Shown: positions 25,121 through 38,000 of the stretch, in pieces
Position numbering within the stretch: the stretch's first letter is position 1
Layout: each line of letters begins with the position of its first letter
Assembly (NCBI GenBank): GCA_036345935.2
Contig: JADWOT020000001.1
Location: forward strand, 24,096,994 to 24,160,993
Reading direction: 5' to 3'
DNA: 64,000 nucleotides
Origin: Taenia hydatigena
Taxonomy: Eukaryota > Platyhelminthes > Cestoda > Cyclophyllidea > Taeniidae
Position numbers and translations under genes: made by a program
Notes under the pieces: generated by a model
The model's database searches: none
The model's input: the letters and a program-made list of their open reading frames with translations, nothing else
Told to the model about the DNA's origin: nothing

Positions 25121-28100
25121 TTAAATTATTATTGCAGGCAGCTGGATTTTAGAGCAAAACTTATTATGTGGGCTTAATATTTAGAGAGAAAATATGCCAA
25201 AAATCACCCATAACCTACCACAAATCGAATATTTGTGGAGAGATCTTAAAAGACCCATCCGTCGCTTATTTATTCGCCTGTAAATGCAACGGTAACCACA
25301 CAACGTGTCTGCCACATTAGAGTCAGTGTGAGTGGTTCAAATTGACCTCCTCTCAATCATGCAGTGGCACGGAGTTAGTCAAGCCTGTCGGTGAACCTGC
25401 TACCTACTGAAGCAAAGTCTCTATTGATTGAAGGGCTATCCTTCTGACTACTGACAGCTACCAACTCGCTCTGTGTGCAGTGGTAAGCATTGGTGCGTGG
25501 GATCAAATGTCGATTGGATTGATTTGAAATAGCAGGTTGATTAGTCCTCCTTTTGCCTAATTCCATTCGGGCATACAAATTGAAGGATGGAGGTTCTAAC
25601 CGAGGTCAGCTCATGGATGGTGTCTCATCGATTTGGTGTGTTGTTCATGTTGGAATGCTCATGCGTTGAGTTACCATAAGGTGGATCGTCGTGTGGTAGC
25701 AGGAGTCTGCTTCGATTCCCAGGTGAAGATGCTGCAGAAATGTGTTCTAATAGGTTTACGTTTCGAGGCGGGGAAGGTAGTGTGAGGTGGGATTCCGTCT
25801 CCTGACACAGTCTGCGTGATTTTTGTGCTGATTAGCCCTTGCAGATCGGTCCCCTTAACAAATGCACTCGATTTGTTTTGTGGTAGAAGTTGGCACTGTT
25901 GTTTGTCACAGAGTCATTTACTCTAAAGTCGAGAATGTGATTCCGCATTCTTAACTGAATGATGCTCTCTGATAAGCAAATTGGGCCTGTCGAATCTCCA
26001 GCACACCAATCTGCCCTACATTTGTGCTTGTTCTACCCTCTTTTTTTAACGACTGATGAGTGCATGCGTCTCCTGTGCGAACGATAGCATGTACGCCCAT
26101 ATTGACGGGAATCTGTTGTCAGGCATGGCAGTGCTTCAGTCTACTCATTCGTATGCCTAATGTATGGTAGCGGCTGCCTTGAACCCTACTAGTCAATCGT
26201 AAGTAGACTTTGGAATACATTTCAACTACTTGTAGGATTGACTCCTATTTTACGTTTTCTACACCCTTCTACAAAGTCTACGTGGTGCGAACCTGCATTT
26301 GAGAGCATGTTTAGACACTCTAAGTAAAACCACTCGATTCTGGACAGAACCACTTCAGTCTTCAAAGTGCTGGATAGAATGCGTCCTAGCTGCATATGCC
26401 AGCGTAGGATTCCTTGCCTCAGGGCAGCTTCAGTTCACTTACTCATACCCTATACTGTGTCACATAGCACTCATAAAGGTGCTTCTACTCAAGAAGAATT
26501 TGCCAATTTCGTGTTGCTCAAATCCAGAACCCTGGTTGTTTAGCTGTTGGTTGCGGTCTTTTGAGCAGACCTATTGCCTTTGCCTGCTGGGATGACCACT
26601 GGGCCATTCCAGCAGCCATTCTCACTCTGTTTGCTCAATATGCACCTTCCGCCTTTGGTATTGTGCCTTCTTTGGCGTTCAAGGAGGTTCTGAGGTGCTG
26701 TGTCGGTGGCAGTGAGAAGTAGATGCAGGTTCAGAGAAATGCTATCCTGATTTATGTCGCACATGATTGACATTGGCGGTGTGAATGAATCGCATATGCT
26801 CTAGACGAGAGCATTGTTGATATCTTATAACAGAAGAACTGAAGTATACACCACTATTTGTCGATTGTCCACATGTCTCGCAGTTCAAAATATTATTCTT
26901 AGCTGATGGCTGATCGTTTCTCTGTGAATGGATATTGAACGACTCATCCATCGCTTATTCCACCGACCGTGAGTGTGACGATGACCACACGACGCGACTG
27001 CCACGTTGCAGCCAGTGTGAGTGGCTCATACAAGCCCACCATCCTGCATGTGATTAGACTGTGATCTCACACGAAGTTATTCAAGCAAATCAGCTAACTC
27101 ACTGTCATTGTGGGGAATTCTCCACTGATTAGATGACTGTCCTTCAATTACTTACTGCATTAAATTTGCATATGTACACAAAATTTAAACTCGTTATGCA
27201 CTGATTTATCTTATTAAGTTCATCCCCTATTTTCCTAAGTTACTTTTATATATTAGTGGCGGGACGGATGCCTCAACTTCGATCATCGCGTTGATAGTTT
27301 GCCATCATTGTGGTACATTGCTCGTGTTCTTGCTCTTGTTTGTGCTTCGTGTTAGCATGTGGTGAAGTGGTATGAGGCATTAAAAGTCTGCTCAGATACC
27401 CGGGAGCAAATGCTGGGCATATGCGTTTCAATAGGTACCCAATTCGTGTCGTACAACGTTGTGTTAGGTGGGATTCCGTTTCCTTATATAGTGTGCGTGA
27501 TGTCGCTCCCTCTTGTAGTGGTCTGGCAGAAGAATACGTTGCAAGGAATTCCGCTCTGTGGCCACATCTGTTCGTGAGTGCTCAGTGCTCTTATTTCGCC
27601 TATGTAAACACCTTGTGGATTTCGCTGAATCGGAATGCTCTCTCCCACTTACATTTTCCACCTATTAGCCTACTTCGCGTTTGTCCATAGTAGAAGTTAG
27701 CACGTTATATGTCACTGAGTTGGGTCCCTTACATTCAAAAACCTTTTCCCTTATTCCAGACCGACTGAAGCTCTTATAAGTAAGAGACTGAGCCAGTTAA
27801 ATCGTTACCGCTTCAACACACCCCTTATTTCCACCTGCTTTACTCACCTCTTTCAACAACAGATGCGTGCATGCCTCCTTCTTAACCGATAGCATGATTG
27901 CCTACATCAATGGAATTAATAATATGCTGGGCATAATGGCGCTTCAGTCTATTTATTGAAACAACTAAAATGTAGTAGTCTGCCTTACTCCGCACCGCTA
28001 ATTTTAAGGTAGACGCTGAAAAATATTTTAATCAGCAATTTGCTTCGCAAACTATTTGATTTAGTGCCTTTATTTTAATGGTATTTTTTGCAAATAAAGA

Positions 28101-28330
28101 ATTTTAAGAGCATTAGGAAGGACAAAATATCTGTGCACGTGAGACAAATTCAATGCTAGCCTATTTTGGTAAAACAGCACAGAAGCTTAGAGGACCGTTG
28201 CCAATTTAAACCATCTGAAAGATCGTAGGACCGAAAATCAATTAAATTTGCTTTCGTATTTATTCACTGATTTGTTGTCATTCACTTATTTGTTTTTTTC
28301 AGTAGCACAGATTATGTTTCCGCATTCTTT
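25120..28330 (-). repeat. long repeat LR-B, inverted right flank of antigen gene 1
   Basis: This is the inverse of LR-A and carries the same two monomers. The palindromic motif is at 25301 and 26990 (both imperfect, 1,689 bp apart). The 69-codon frame at 26742-26951 differs from its LR-A counterpart (17232-17441) at only a handful of residues. LR-B is therefore closer to LR-A and LR-D than to LR-C, although LR-C is its mirror partner in the large palindrome. Confidence 0.7.
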
Positions 28331-28439
28331 AAATAGATTATCACTTTATGCCATGTGACTATGGAGCTCGGATGAATGCTCACAACTGTTAACTGAGTCT
28401 CTGTCTCACTGCTAGAATGCGATGCTTACAGTATTTGGT

Positions 28440-29450
28440 GATTAAAAACTATGGAGCTACAGTTACTTGCTTCAATTAGTAAGCATTTTAAAGGCGTCAA
28501 ATGGATCAGCACCACACCAATTCCGCGCGTTCTAAACTATAGAGCCCAAATTAAACCAAACGCCGATAATACCTGCCATTGGATAGTTGGCTATGAAACA
28601 CCGGGCCATCTTTGCTTGCTAACATTTCCATTTCGCGTTCCATCAAAGTTTATATGGGCTGCAACTTCTGTATCCAAATCAGTATTCATTGTTTACTCTG
28701 ACGTTGGGCAACACTTTCATTTTCTACGTTAGCTTAAAGTTCCCTCTTCCACATGTGATGTGGCATAGTCGGAAATTCAGTAAAATATCAACTGCAATAT
28801 CCATCACCACCCGCCTGCATGAAAACATCAGAAAAGATTAGTTCAGAATTTGCATATACCTTCTCACAGTGGGCAAATTTGACAACGTGTATGGCTGCGA
28901 ATAAAACAAACAGATAGGAGGTGCTGAAGGTAAACCACATTCTCTCCCATATTTGTCGAAGGCCTGTTAATAGCAAACTATCATTTTGCATCACCACACA
29001 TTTAATTTCAAAACATTTGATTGTTTGTTAATGACTTCCGCTGGAAAGCTATATAATGCCAGACTGTTAGGCACTTAGGTGTATTTGCCTTTATTTTAGA
29101 TCAGCAACATAACCAGTGCCAAGAATTGTTCATGTCACAGTGAGGACAGAAAGTTTGAGCCAATGACTTTGGCGTCATTGGGACCGTATTACTAACTCCT
29201 GCCGTTACCATTTTTGTCAAGAGTTTCTCACTTCTCCATTTTATTAAGCAGACACCATAAGAAGATGGAAATGGGTGTCAAGTTGTGCCTAGCGCATCAA
29301 CAGTACAATTAGGCATCGTAACAAACGGAAACACGTATTTCACTAGCACCTCACAAGCAACAGTTGCTTTAGTTGCCACCATCGTTGGCTCTACCAATAT
29401 ACTTGACTGCAAGCACCGCTCTGCCTTATTCTGTGACCTCTTTGCCTCAT
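28440..29450 (-). repeat. segment inverted relative to 48.48-49.62 kb
   Basis: Collinear inverted blocks match. The AACAGGCCTTCGACAAA block (28.95 kb) pairs with 48.92 kb, the GCAAGCAAAGATGGCCCGG block (28.61 kb) with 49.34 kb, and ATCGTAACAAACG (29.32 kb) with 48.60 kb. It forms part of the inner arms of the large palindrome. Confidence 0.6.
28788..28940 (-). CDS. hypothetical very small secreted peptide, possibly a relic
   Basis: On the minus strand, MWFTFSTSYLFVLFAAIHVV... is a good signal-peptide-like segment ending FAHCEK. It is followed by a GT-AG intron of 45 bp (28815-28859, phase 0) and a short end reading AGGDGYCS-stop. The intron is also free of stops, so an unspliced frame of 69 codons (to 28997) is equally possible. 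The mirror copy near 48.95-49.08 kb keeps the acceptor and GDGYC but has an in-frame TAG just before the donor site. I know no family for it. It may be the first exon of a lost secreted-protein gene. Confidence 0.25.
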   Translation of the reverse strand: MWFTFSTSYLFVLFAAIHVVKFAHCEKVYANSELIFSDVFMQAGGDGYCS

Positions 29451-32400
29451 TAAGAGTCCGTACGGCATCCTCATCACACTTCAGTTACCCCAACATCACA
29501 GGGTAGAATCCAGAAACTGATGTTCAACTCAATGATTCTCTACAGGCTAGGCAACATCGCCATGCCAAGACAATTCCACCTGAAGTTACACTTTAATTAG
29601 GTGACTACTGTGTGCAAGGGATAAAACAATAAATTGTGGTGACCTGTAATAGATTTCAATCATGCGACTCCGTGTAAAAGATTTTCTTTTGAAATATTTG
29701 ATAGGATGGGAGTTAAAATCGTACATTAAATAATCAACTATTCTACTTGCCTTTTCAAAGAAGGGGTGGTAAGACATTTGACATTTCATCAAATCATAAG
29801 ATGCATTTCACCGACAATTAATAGCGCACAAGCCTATCCCTTTGTCATATCCGCTACAATCTACCATGGTAATTGGCTAAGGGAAATCATCGAGGTGGAC
29901 ATGCATAAAGTTTCATCCATTATTTGATATAACAAGATGGAAGTATTGAGAAGACAATGTTCCTAGCAGGCAATAAAGTGGATTTGCTCGCTACTAAAGT
30001 CAGTGAATTGTAGTTCGAGAGAAATAGAGGATGCTAAGAAGCATAGCATTTGCCTGAAATTCTTTGCTAGCCATAAAGAAGCTGTCGATACTTTAGGTAA
30101 ACTACAGATAAGGCAACTACTTGGGCTCTAATACTCATGTCTGTGAAACAAGAGTTGAGCAGAGGCTCAGAGATTCCTCCATCAATCTTGTAATTTGAAC
30201 GGCGACTGCATGGAGGAGAAGAGATTTAAAGGAGGCTACTTTTAGGGTCTTTGGAGTTAGTCCACTGGTGCAGGCAGGTCGCATTAGAGATTGGAATCGA
30301 TGCGATGTGCAAAAGAGGAGTATTGTCTTGGGAAGACGAAGCGCTGTGCATCCGGAGACATCGTGACTCCTGACTTGGTAGATGCCATTCATGCACGTCT
30401 AAGAGGACTGTAACAGGCAACAAAATTATGCCTCTGGAGAGGGGAATGTAAGCAACGTCCTAAAAAGGAATAGAGTTTGGCACTCAACAAATTACTTGTA
30501 ATTAATCTTCATTAAATAGTTTATTTTCATTTTCACTCCCCTGGATTACGGTCTGAAAACAATGACCATGGTTATTCGAATGTGCTTGTGAGCGTCGCAT
30601 TATGATAAAAGTGATGATTGCACAAATAGGTTTACATATAAAATCATTGATAAATAGTGCAAAAATGCTCATCAAATGTAAAAAGGCATAGAGTTGTCGT
30701 GCCGTAATTTCGTACGAACCGCGGAGTCAGGAAACACCAAAATGCATTCGCCTATGGGAAAACAATTAAGCAGAGAGCTCAGAGGCTCCTTTGCAACAAT
30801 TGAGCAGAGGTCACATGGCTGAGACCCATTACTCCGTACTAACCAGTCCTCATTGTACGATGTTTCCCTTCGCCTTCTGCATATATTGATTGGAAACATA
30901 TTACAACGGCATTTTCAATGCTCTTTTAAAAGATTTCTTCACGACATCCATTATTCGTTCGTGCACTTGCGAGTGGTGTGTTCATTGGTAGAAGCTCCTG
31001 GCTACCTGAGCTTTGCAGCTCACGTCCCCTTGTCGTAGCATCTTATTTAACTTTTCTGTTCCTCTCACAGCACAGAATTTATTGCTTTACAAACTTCGAC
31101 ATTAGTGAGGAGAAGTTGATGCCTCCATTCATTATGAATTAGTCATATCTTGCTCCACATTTGTGACATCCAGTTTAAAAAGCGGGGCTCACATATCTCT
31201 AATTCTGTTTACGATTACAAGGGCAATAATAAACGTGCAACTTAACGTTAATAAGCATATTTGAGCTTTATGCTCATAATATGATACATACGAAATAAGA
31301 TTTTATGGATAGGTATGAGGGAACGGTGGCGAATGGAACTAAAACCACACGCCCTGTATCTCATTACACACTTGAAGATCTCCTCCATTACATTATGCAC
31401 GTCAATTGGTGCATGCTTTTACCAGTGTAAATTACCAATGAGTGCTGAGGCGCAATATTTTGTTGCTGAAATAACCAAAATAAAAGGCTGCTTGCTTTAA
31501 GTAATATTTTTAGAAAGCCGCCTAGTTGAGGCTTAAATCATAAGTGCGGAAGAGTCGTAGACCGTTGGTGTGACTATTTCGACGGTGCCCACATCAGTCT
31601 CACAAACTGTGGCTGTTCGGCCGTCTAGATGGCCAACGTGAGAGTCGATGGGAGTCATGGACGTGAAAATATCTAAATATATATTTACCAACCTCAGCTA
31701 GAGAATATGTCAACCTTAAGAAAATTGATTGCCTTACAATATTCGCAAAAATTAGATACTATTACGCAAATTTAGTAAATTTCAATAAACAAAAAAGTTT
31801 TTCAATTTAAATGCGGCTGGTTTGCAGCTCCAGGGAGAGCAGCTGCTAAGAGCACCTTAAAGTCGTCAATCAGCAAAAAAATTATGCGCAGAACGTGCAG
31901 ACAACGAGGAGTAGACAGACGATGGCCACAGCGTCGAGAACCACTAGATCGAGGACGCTGACTAGGGAGGTGATGCGTAGGAAGACGGAAGCCGTCAAAC
32001 CTATCAAGTATCTTTGCATCCCTTGAACCACACATAACATGCTATCTATTTATTGCTACAAAATTGGTCTGCGATTTTGCAAACATGCCTCGTTGGGCAG
32101 ACGAAATAGGCTACTGTGAGATGTATCTTCATCCGAAAATTGTCTAGTACTATGCCCCTATCATTCAGTCCCCATTAGTGGGTGTAGCATCTCAGGACTT
32201 CCTTAAAGACAGAGGAAGGCATAGTACTTAAGCAGAAAACATATTTTTGTCAGACGGGAAGGATTTGAGCTGTTGGTATGGCCTAGATTCAAGTCCACAC
32301 AGCACAAGCAAAGCGGCCAATTCAAGTAACTTAAACGAGAATGGCAGTCAAGCAAATGCATACCCAACCACTCTTTTCGGTGAACACATCGCATCAGTTA

Positions 32401-32760
32401 TCATTGCGAAATTATTACTAGAGGAGAACACTTACCAGCCAATCGCGACTGTCATCAATATTTAATGCAAGTGAGGAGGTACTTGATCGCAATTTCAATG
32501 AAGCTGCTTTGCTATTCTGCTTAGTCTAGTATTTCGCCCTGTTCGGAACCGATTTCGGAGATTGCGGCACGTGTCTAATCTCATTGGCATTAAAATCGAG
32601 GAAACGGAGAGAACCGATGGCAAAATTGAACAGAATCACTATAGCGTGCTGAGATCCTTGCTCCGAAATGGAAACTTTGAGCTGTTTATGGTGGATTTCA
32701 CCTGCAGTTGGAGAATCTGTCATTTTCATTAACGTAATATAATACACTCTTCACTTCTGC
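29450..32760 (-). pseudogene. decayed copy b of the membrane-protein repeat
   Basis: This is inverse to copy d (40.3-42.4 kb) over its full length. Minus-strand remnants are a membrane-segment exon at 31.87-32.03 kb (LVSVLDLVVLDAVAIV), a GCLDGG-type exon at 31.53-31.65 kb (reading VGTVEIVTPTVYDSS, then a stop), and the exon equivalent to the 3' end of the 5.8-kb gene at 31.36-31.44 kb. The 30.1-30.4 kb block matches 43.0-43.35 kb. All frames are interrupted. Confidence 0.5.
32247..32465 (+). pseudogene. conserved antisense open frame, copy b (HIAS-LLEEN peptide)
   Basis: The C-terminal 42 residues include NENGSQANAY and GEHIASVIIAKLLLEEN and end a few residues later at PIATVINI-stop. The same peptide, in the same relative antisense position, occurs at 40660-40944 and in shortened form at 34501-34698. 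The family is not known to me. It may be a second gene relic carried by the membrane-protein repeat. Confidence 0.35.
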
Positions 32761-33540
32761 TGGCGGCATAAAAAGATTAGCAAAAATGTTTCAGACAAGT
32801 GAGAACTTGCAAGTTCAAGCCTCAAGAGCATTGTGAAAAGACGACCATTAAATCAAAATCCTCTCTGATCCTTGTGATTGATAGTGAATGCAACCTCACG
32901 GTTGTATCTTGACGGTAGACTCACTGACATTATAGTAAACAAAAGCGCTAATGCTTTGCTGCTGAGAAATTACGCTTTAAAACCTTAGCTATTTAAAACG
33001 AGATACCTTAAACATGCTCATTGTATAATGTTGCATTTTAAAATCGCAACGCCAGCCGAAAATTTTATCAAGCATGTGTTTTGTTGGATCTGCGTGAAGC
33101 ATAAGTTGTTTATGCTGACTTGGAATAACGGATTTTGGTTGACCGCGGAGAAAAACACATCGAAGTAATTCATACTCAAACTAGTAATCTGGACAGAGTG
33201 ACGGGCAAAATAGCAAGCTTGGGTGAGGGGAAACTCAATAAAGGCAGTAGCTGTGGGAGATGACGGCGTTGTTCTGTTTTACAACTCTTCGAATTGCATT
33301 CATTGCATTCCTTTGCATGCATACGTCAAGATCTCTATCGCCAAGCCGAAGTAGGCATACGAATATAAGTAGAGCAAATCCAACGAAAAGTCATTACTAG
33401 CCATCACCTGAAGGAGTCATTAAGGAGCACAGGCAGTGTTACAACAAGTCCACTGGTAAGCCAGTGCCAGTCGGTCGAGCAAGCAACTCATTTTCACACT
33501 TTTTTGCCTTGCTGCATCACAACACAAAAGCAATGCGTTG
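32760..33540. other. no gene seen
   Basis: Spacer between the inverted copy b and the direct copy c. There is no exon or clear repeat match. Confidence 0.35.
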
Positions 33541-36200
33541 AAAATGAGTGTCTTAATTAGGGTTATTGGTAAGATTAGAAATTATTTTTGTGTTTCCTAC
33601 ACCCTTCTCCAAAGCCAAGGCAACGTAAATATACCTTTAGGAGAATGCTTGTAAACTGTAAATGTTATCTCTCAATTCAGGACAAGGTGCTTCAGCTCTT
33701 AAAGCGCTGGAAATAATACGTTCGGGTTGCTCGTGTCAGCGTATAATTTCTTGCCACGGAGTTGCTTGTAATCACTTTTTCGCACTCACTCCTGCGCAGC
33801 GTAACACTCGCGAATGTACTTTCGGACAAGACCTGTCACTTGTTTGGTGACCCACTCCGGTGTATTGTTTGTTTGACTGTCGCTTTCGCTTACGTTCACT
33901 CGAATGACCATGCTACCTTTGCTGTGCCGTGCCAGGCAGTCCCAATCCCCCTTCGTTGGCTAAATATGTACATCCCGCTCAAGTGTTGTGCTTTCTTTGT
34001 CTTCAAGAAAGTCGAGACACTGCATTGGTAACATCGGAAAGCCCAACTGAAATTTGGGGAATTTTGTCCTAATTTATATCGCCTATGGAAGAAAATTTGG
34101 CGCTGGGAAAGGAAACATGAGCTATGGATGAGAGAATTGCTGACGCCAAAATAACAGAAGAACTGAGAATGACGTCTCTTTTTCGATAAGGAAGCTGCCA
34201 ACTCAGAAAACGACACTAGTCGTAAACCGTGTGGAGAAGTGTCGCGCAGTTTCCTTGTCATAACTGTCTAAGGAAGTCGCTAATGTGAAGGTACGTTAAA
34301 CTATCTCAATCAAACTGTGCTAAGTCGTGTATTGCTTTTTGGAAAGCTGACTATAGACCCACGATCAAACGTCCACTTCTGGACACATGTGATAGTCGAC
34401 GAATTCTCCTGTCTTCAAAATCAGTTTCCGAATGAGCCGGCAGATTTGTCTAATAGGTTCAGTGGCATTGCAGTCAAGTACACCCCCAATTGCATAGAGC
34501 CTAGATGACTGGTAGGATTGGCTCATGAATGTTTTCCTCCAGCAATGATTTCGCCATCATGGCTGACGCGAATCGTTTACCAATGTGAGTGCTGAAGACG
34601 ACGTTCAGTATAGGGGAGCGACTATGCAATACTTTGGTTGGCTGCGAGTTTCGGCTACAATTAGTGCTGAGTAAGCGAATTTTCAGGACACTGCCCAAAT
34701 TTTATTACAATGCTTATTTAATCACAACTGTAGGGCAATCTTAATTCCTTAAAGATATATTGCAGTTAAAACCTTAATGCAAGTTCTTGCACTCTTTGTT
34801 ATTTTTAGGCAACAAAGTACCAGCATGTCTTGTGCGTTTCAAGGAATGTAAGACTACTCGATCGGCTAGATGGTAAAAATCTTCGTATGCATCATCATTT
34901 GTCTCGTTAGTGACCTCGCTCCTTTGGTTCTCACCGCTGTGACGAACGCCTGACTACGCTTCATTTCCCGTAAGCTCCGTGTGCAGATTTCTTATCAAAC
35001 CCTATCGTTGAGGTTCTCTTGGTGGCCTCTTTACCAAGCCCAATAATCCATCCTACTTTGAGTTGGCGCCTTATGTTTGTTCATTAAATTTTTTTTGCAA
35101 TAGTAAAATAGTTCCAGCCTTCAGCGAACATTGTACAACGATCAAGTTATCTGAAATCGGCATCTTTATTAGGTGACTTTAAACAGAATTTCTTAGTGAT
35201 TTCAAGCTCATGAATTTTAGCAGCTCTTCTGCTGGCCGTCGTGGTGACCGAAAAATCAAATTTATGCGACTGTTAGGCGAAAGGCCGAAATATATTAACC
35301 AGCGATCTACATATCGTTCTCGCCTATCATCTAAACCCCATATGAGTGCTATTTTTCTTAGTGATTTTACCTTTTGGCGTTTTTTCAGCAACGAAATGGC
35401 GTTTTAGCATCTATTGATATTTTGCAGTGGTAGAGAGGATAAACATACGAATGCACTGACTATACTAATCTATGTACCTGACATCAAAATAATCATGGTC
35501 ATTAGTTCTAGCCACGTTCGAGTTTATGAAAATAAACTAACGCAAATTTTTTGAGAACATGCACAAGTGATTTATTATGTATAAAAACCGATCTCTAAAG
35601 GTAGCTGTGATTCATGTGGACAGATTTTGTGGCCTTATCCGATAAGTCGAAGTCGTCAAAGGTCTATCACATTATATTCCTTTTCGATTCCCTTCAGCCA
35701 AATTAAACTAATTATCTGCACGCTTTTCAACATTCCCCACTTTCACCACGTTAGGGTAATCGTCGTGATATCTAGCACATCCTAAGGTCTTGCTAATTAC
35801 AGCCCTGTTAGAAGTACACAAATAGTGTGAACTAATTCAAGAATCGCGATGTCGCCAGGCGCATGGCGCTTTGTCTCTCCTAGATAATACTATCCTTCGC
35901 CACATCTCACCGTTTCCACTCTTCGAACCATCGGATCTGCATTAGCGAAGCATTAATAAAGACTGCGAATGTAGCTAAGCTTAATTACTGTTTCATAGAA
36001 GTGGGTGTCAGAGTCTTTGGGATTTGCATTGTGTGCAGTTTGTCAGAAACTCAAGCAAAGTTCCTCTGTAAATAGCAACAACTTTCAAACAAATGCTATG
36101 TCCATCAGTCTCTGCTATCCCTCGTGTTCCAGTCTGTTAGGAGCATCGTATTCTCAACACCTTCACATTGCCTTATCGACAAATGGGTAAAACCTTTCAT
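33540..36200 (+). pseudogene. decayed copy c of the membrane-protein repeat
   Basis: The order of blocks is as in copy a. The CTTCAGCTCTTAAAGCGCTG block lies at 33.69 kb, the ATAACAGAAGAACTGAGAATG-type block at 34.15 kb, and the membrane exon remnant at 34.87-34.99 kb (MVKIFVCIIICLVSDLAPLV, then a stop). The 35.84-36.13 kb block matches 13.97-14.3 kb and 43.1-43.5 kb. There are many stops and frameshifts. Confidence 0.45.
34501..34698 (-). pseudogene. conserved antisense open frame, copy c
   Basis: The C-terminal part reads IGKRFASAMMAKSLLEEN, then IHEPILPVI-stop. It aligns without gaps to the frames at 32.25 and 40.66 kb, but the N-terminal half is unrelated or shifted. Confidence 0.3.
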
Positions 36201-37480
36201 GCAGCTGCTTATGTAGACGGGAAACGAATGAAATGAATGGTTTCCATTTCATTAGCTGTACCTCCCAACACTTGTATATCGCACCTGATCAGTAGCCTTA
36301 GCTAAACATCATGATAGACGGCAGTAGGAACGGTGACGTGGCATCCTCGTGCCGGCTCCAGAGAGTCGAAAATTTATTCCGTGTTTGGGTCACAAAGCCC
36401 ATTTCTTGCCACCCTGTTCTTTAAAAGACAAAAAAGGATGTTTCCTTTATCATTGTACAAATTCAGATTGAATTTCACGTGCCTGTATGTGAAAGTGTAT
36501 GGGTAATGCTGCTTCATGTGAGCACCCTGGAACTCCTACTCAGTTACAATTCACGAAGTAACACTGCCCAGGATTCTTTTCCAAGCCGGATAACTGTTGT
36601 CGACAAAACTTTAGCCAAAAGCAATCAGTGCTGCTTTCAAGCCTTTCTATCACATCATTTTCAACAGATTTGGACACACAATAACTAACGCCTTTATTTA
36701 GAAAAAGAATAACTTTCGAGTTTATTTGTATTTAAGGAATTAGCATAGATCTAATGATTGATATCATTGAGGAGTCGGCGTACAAATTACCGGAGGCATC
36801 ATGTGCCACCCGTTGGTTCGGGGCTGACAAGAGACCAACTACTAAAGTGATGTCAGCAGAAACAGACTTTACTTCATAAGGCCGCTCATTAGTAATTCGA
36901 TCAGATCAGCCTGCTAGATCGGCCACTAAGGCATAGCGGGTTGGTGCTAGTTGGACTAGGTGTCTGTGCTCAAAGTGTTGATTGATCTCAAATTAATGCT
37001 ATCTTCACTCACAGAATTGGGCTCATTTTAGCAGAGTAGCTAAGATAACACCTAAATAAATGTTGAAGTAGCAACGTCTTCTCATCCAGTCTCACTTTGC
37101 AAGAAGAGGTTGCTATCATAGGTGCAGCTCAACTTGTCAGGCATTTGTGACAATTGGCATTAGTTGATTTCTCAGGTTCGATTGCTTCCAATTTTAGAAG
37201 TCAACATATCTTTTCAAATTTTGTGCATCTGCCGAAATATTGCGAACTCATTCTGTGTTATGCATTTAATGTGGCCTTAATAAATCATAGTGTTAACTGA
37301 GATGTAATAGATATTTGATGCCAGATATTTCCGCATTCTCCCAACTTGCGTCAGTCGTTTGTTCAACCTGTAGTCCAGCGATACTTCTAGGCCACACAAA
37401 TTATCAGCCTCATTTTGCCATCCATTGAAAACCAACTCAATGATTGGGACACCAAAGCACTAACAGGCAATCTATCATCC
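36201..37480. other. no gene seen
   Basis: Unique sequence close to the centre of the large palindrome. No exon is supported. Confidence 0.35.
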
Positions 37481-38000
37481 CTTATTCTTCCTCCTAAAAT
37501 ACATTTACGTGCCAATTAATGACGTTCATTCTCCTCACCATAAATGGACGAACCCATCAAAATCTGCTGTTTCGAATACATTATCAGTAGGACGCGACGG
37601 AGGATCTCAAGCTCTTAATGAAAGATGCACCTTCCTCTCTTTCAAAAGGTGGAAGTGTTTGTGAAGGAGCCGACCGCGGAGGTAAGACTCTCACGGCAAA
37701 TTCATTCGTTTTCTAGACTGAATGGTGTGATTGCCGATTTACCTCACAAAAAGGCACCCCGCAGTCTGTAGGAGTAAAATTGGAAATAGAGCAGTGTATT
37801 TCAGCATCCTGGAACCACACTCATTACACCACACAACTCCTCGAATATTGCGCCTTGCATAGTACACCTGTGCAGCATATTTCATCTGAGAAGCTGGACA
37901 GACTTGTGCTGGCGCATACAATGCCACCGTATAGTAAAACACTCTTTAAGCATTCCAACGTGTTTCAACCAACAAGTCGGCAGGATGCGGTCTCCGAAAT
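37480..38000 (+). repeat. low-copy segment resembling 9.0-9.55 kb
   Basis: Partner of the 8.9-9.56 kb segment, in the same orientation. The blocks around GCACCTTCCTCTCTTTCAAA, TTCGTTTTCTAGACTGAATG and the ACACCTGTGCAGCAT region correspond. Confidence 0.4.

Noticed and set aside
15800..28330. Composite transposon made of LR-A and LR-B
   Set aside because: There is no transposase, reverse transcriptase, terminal inverted repeat or target-site duplication. Inverted flanks alone are explained by segmental duplication.
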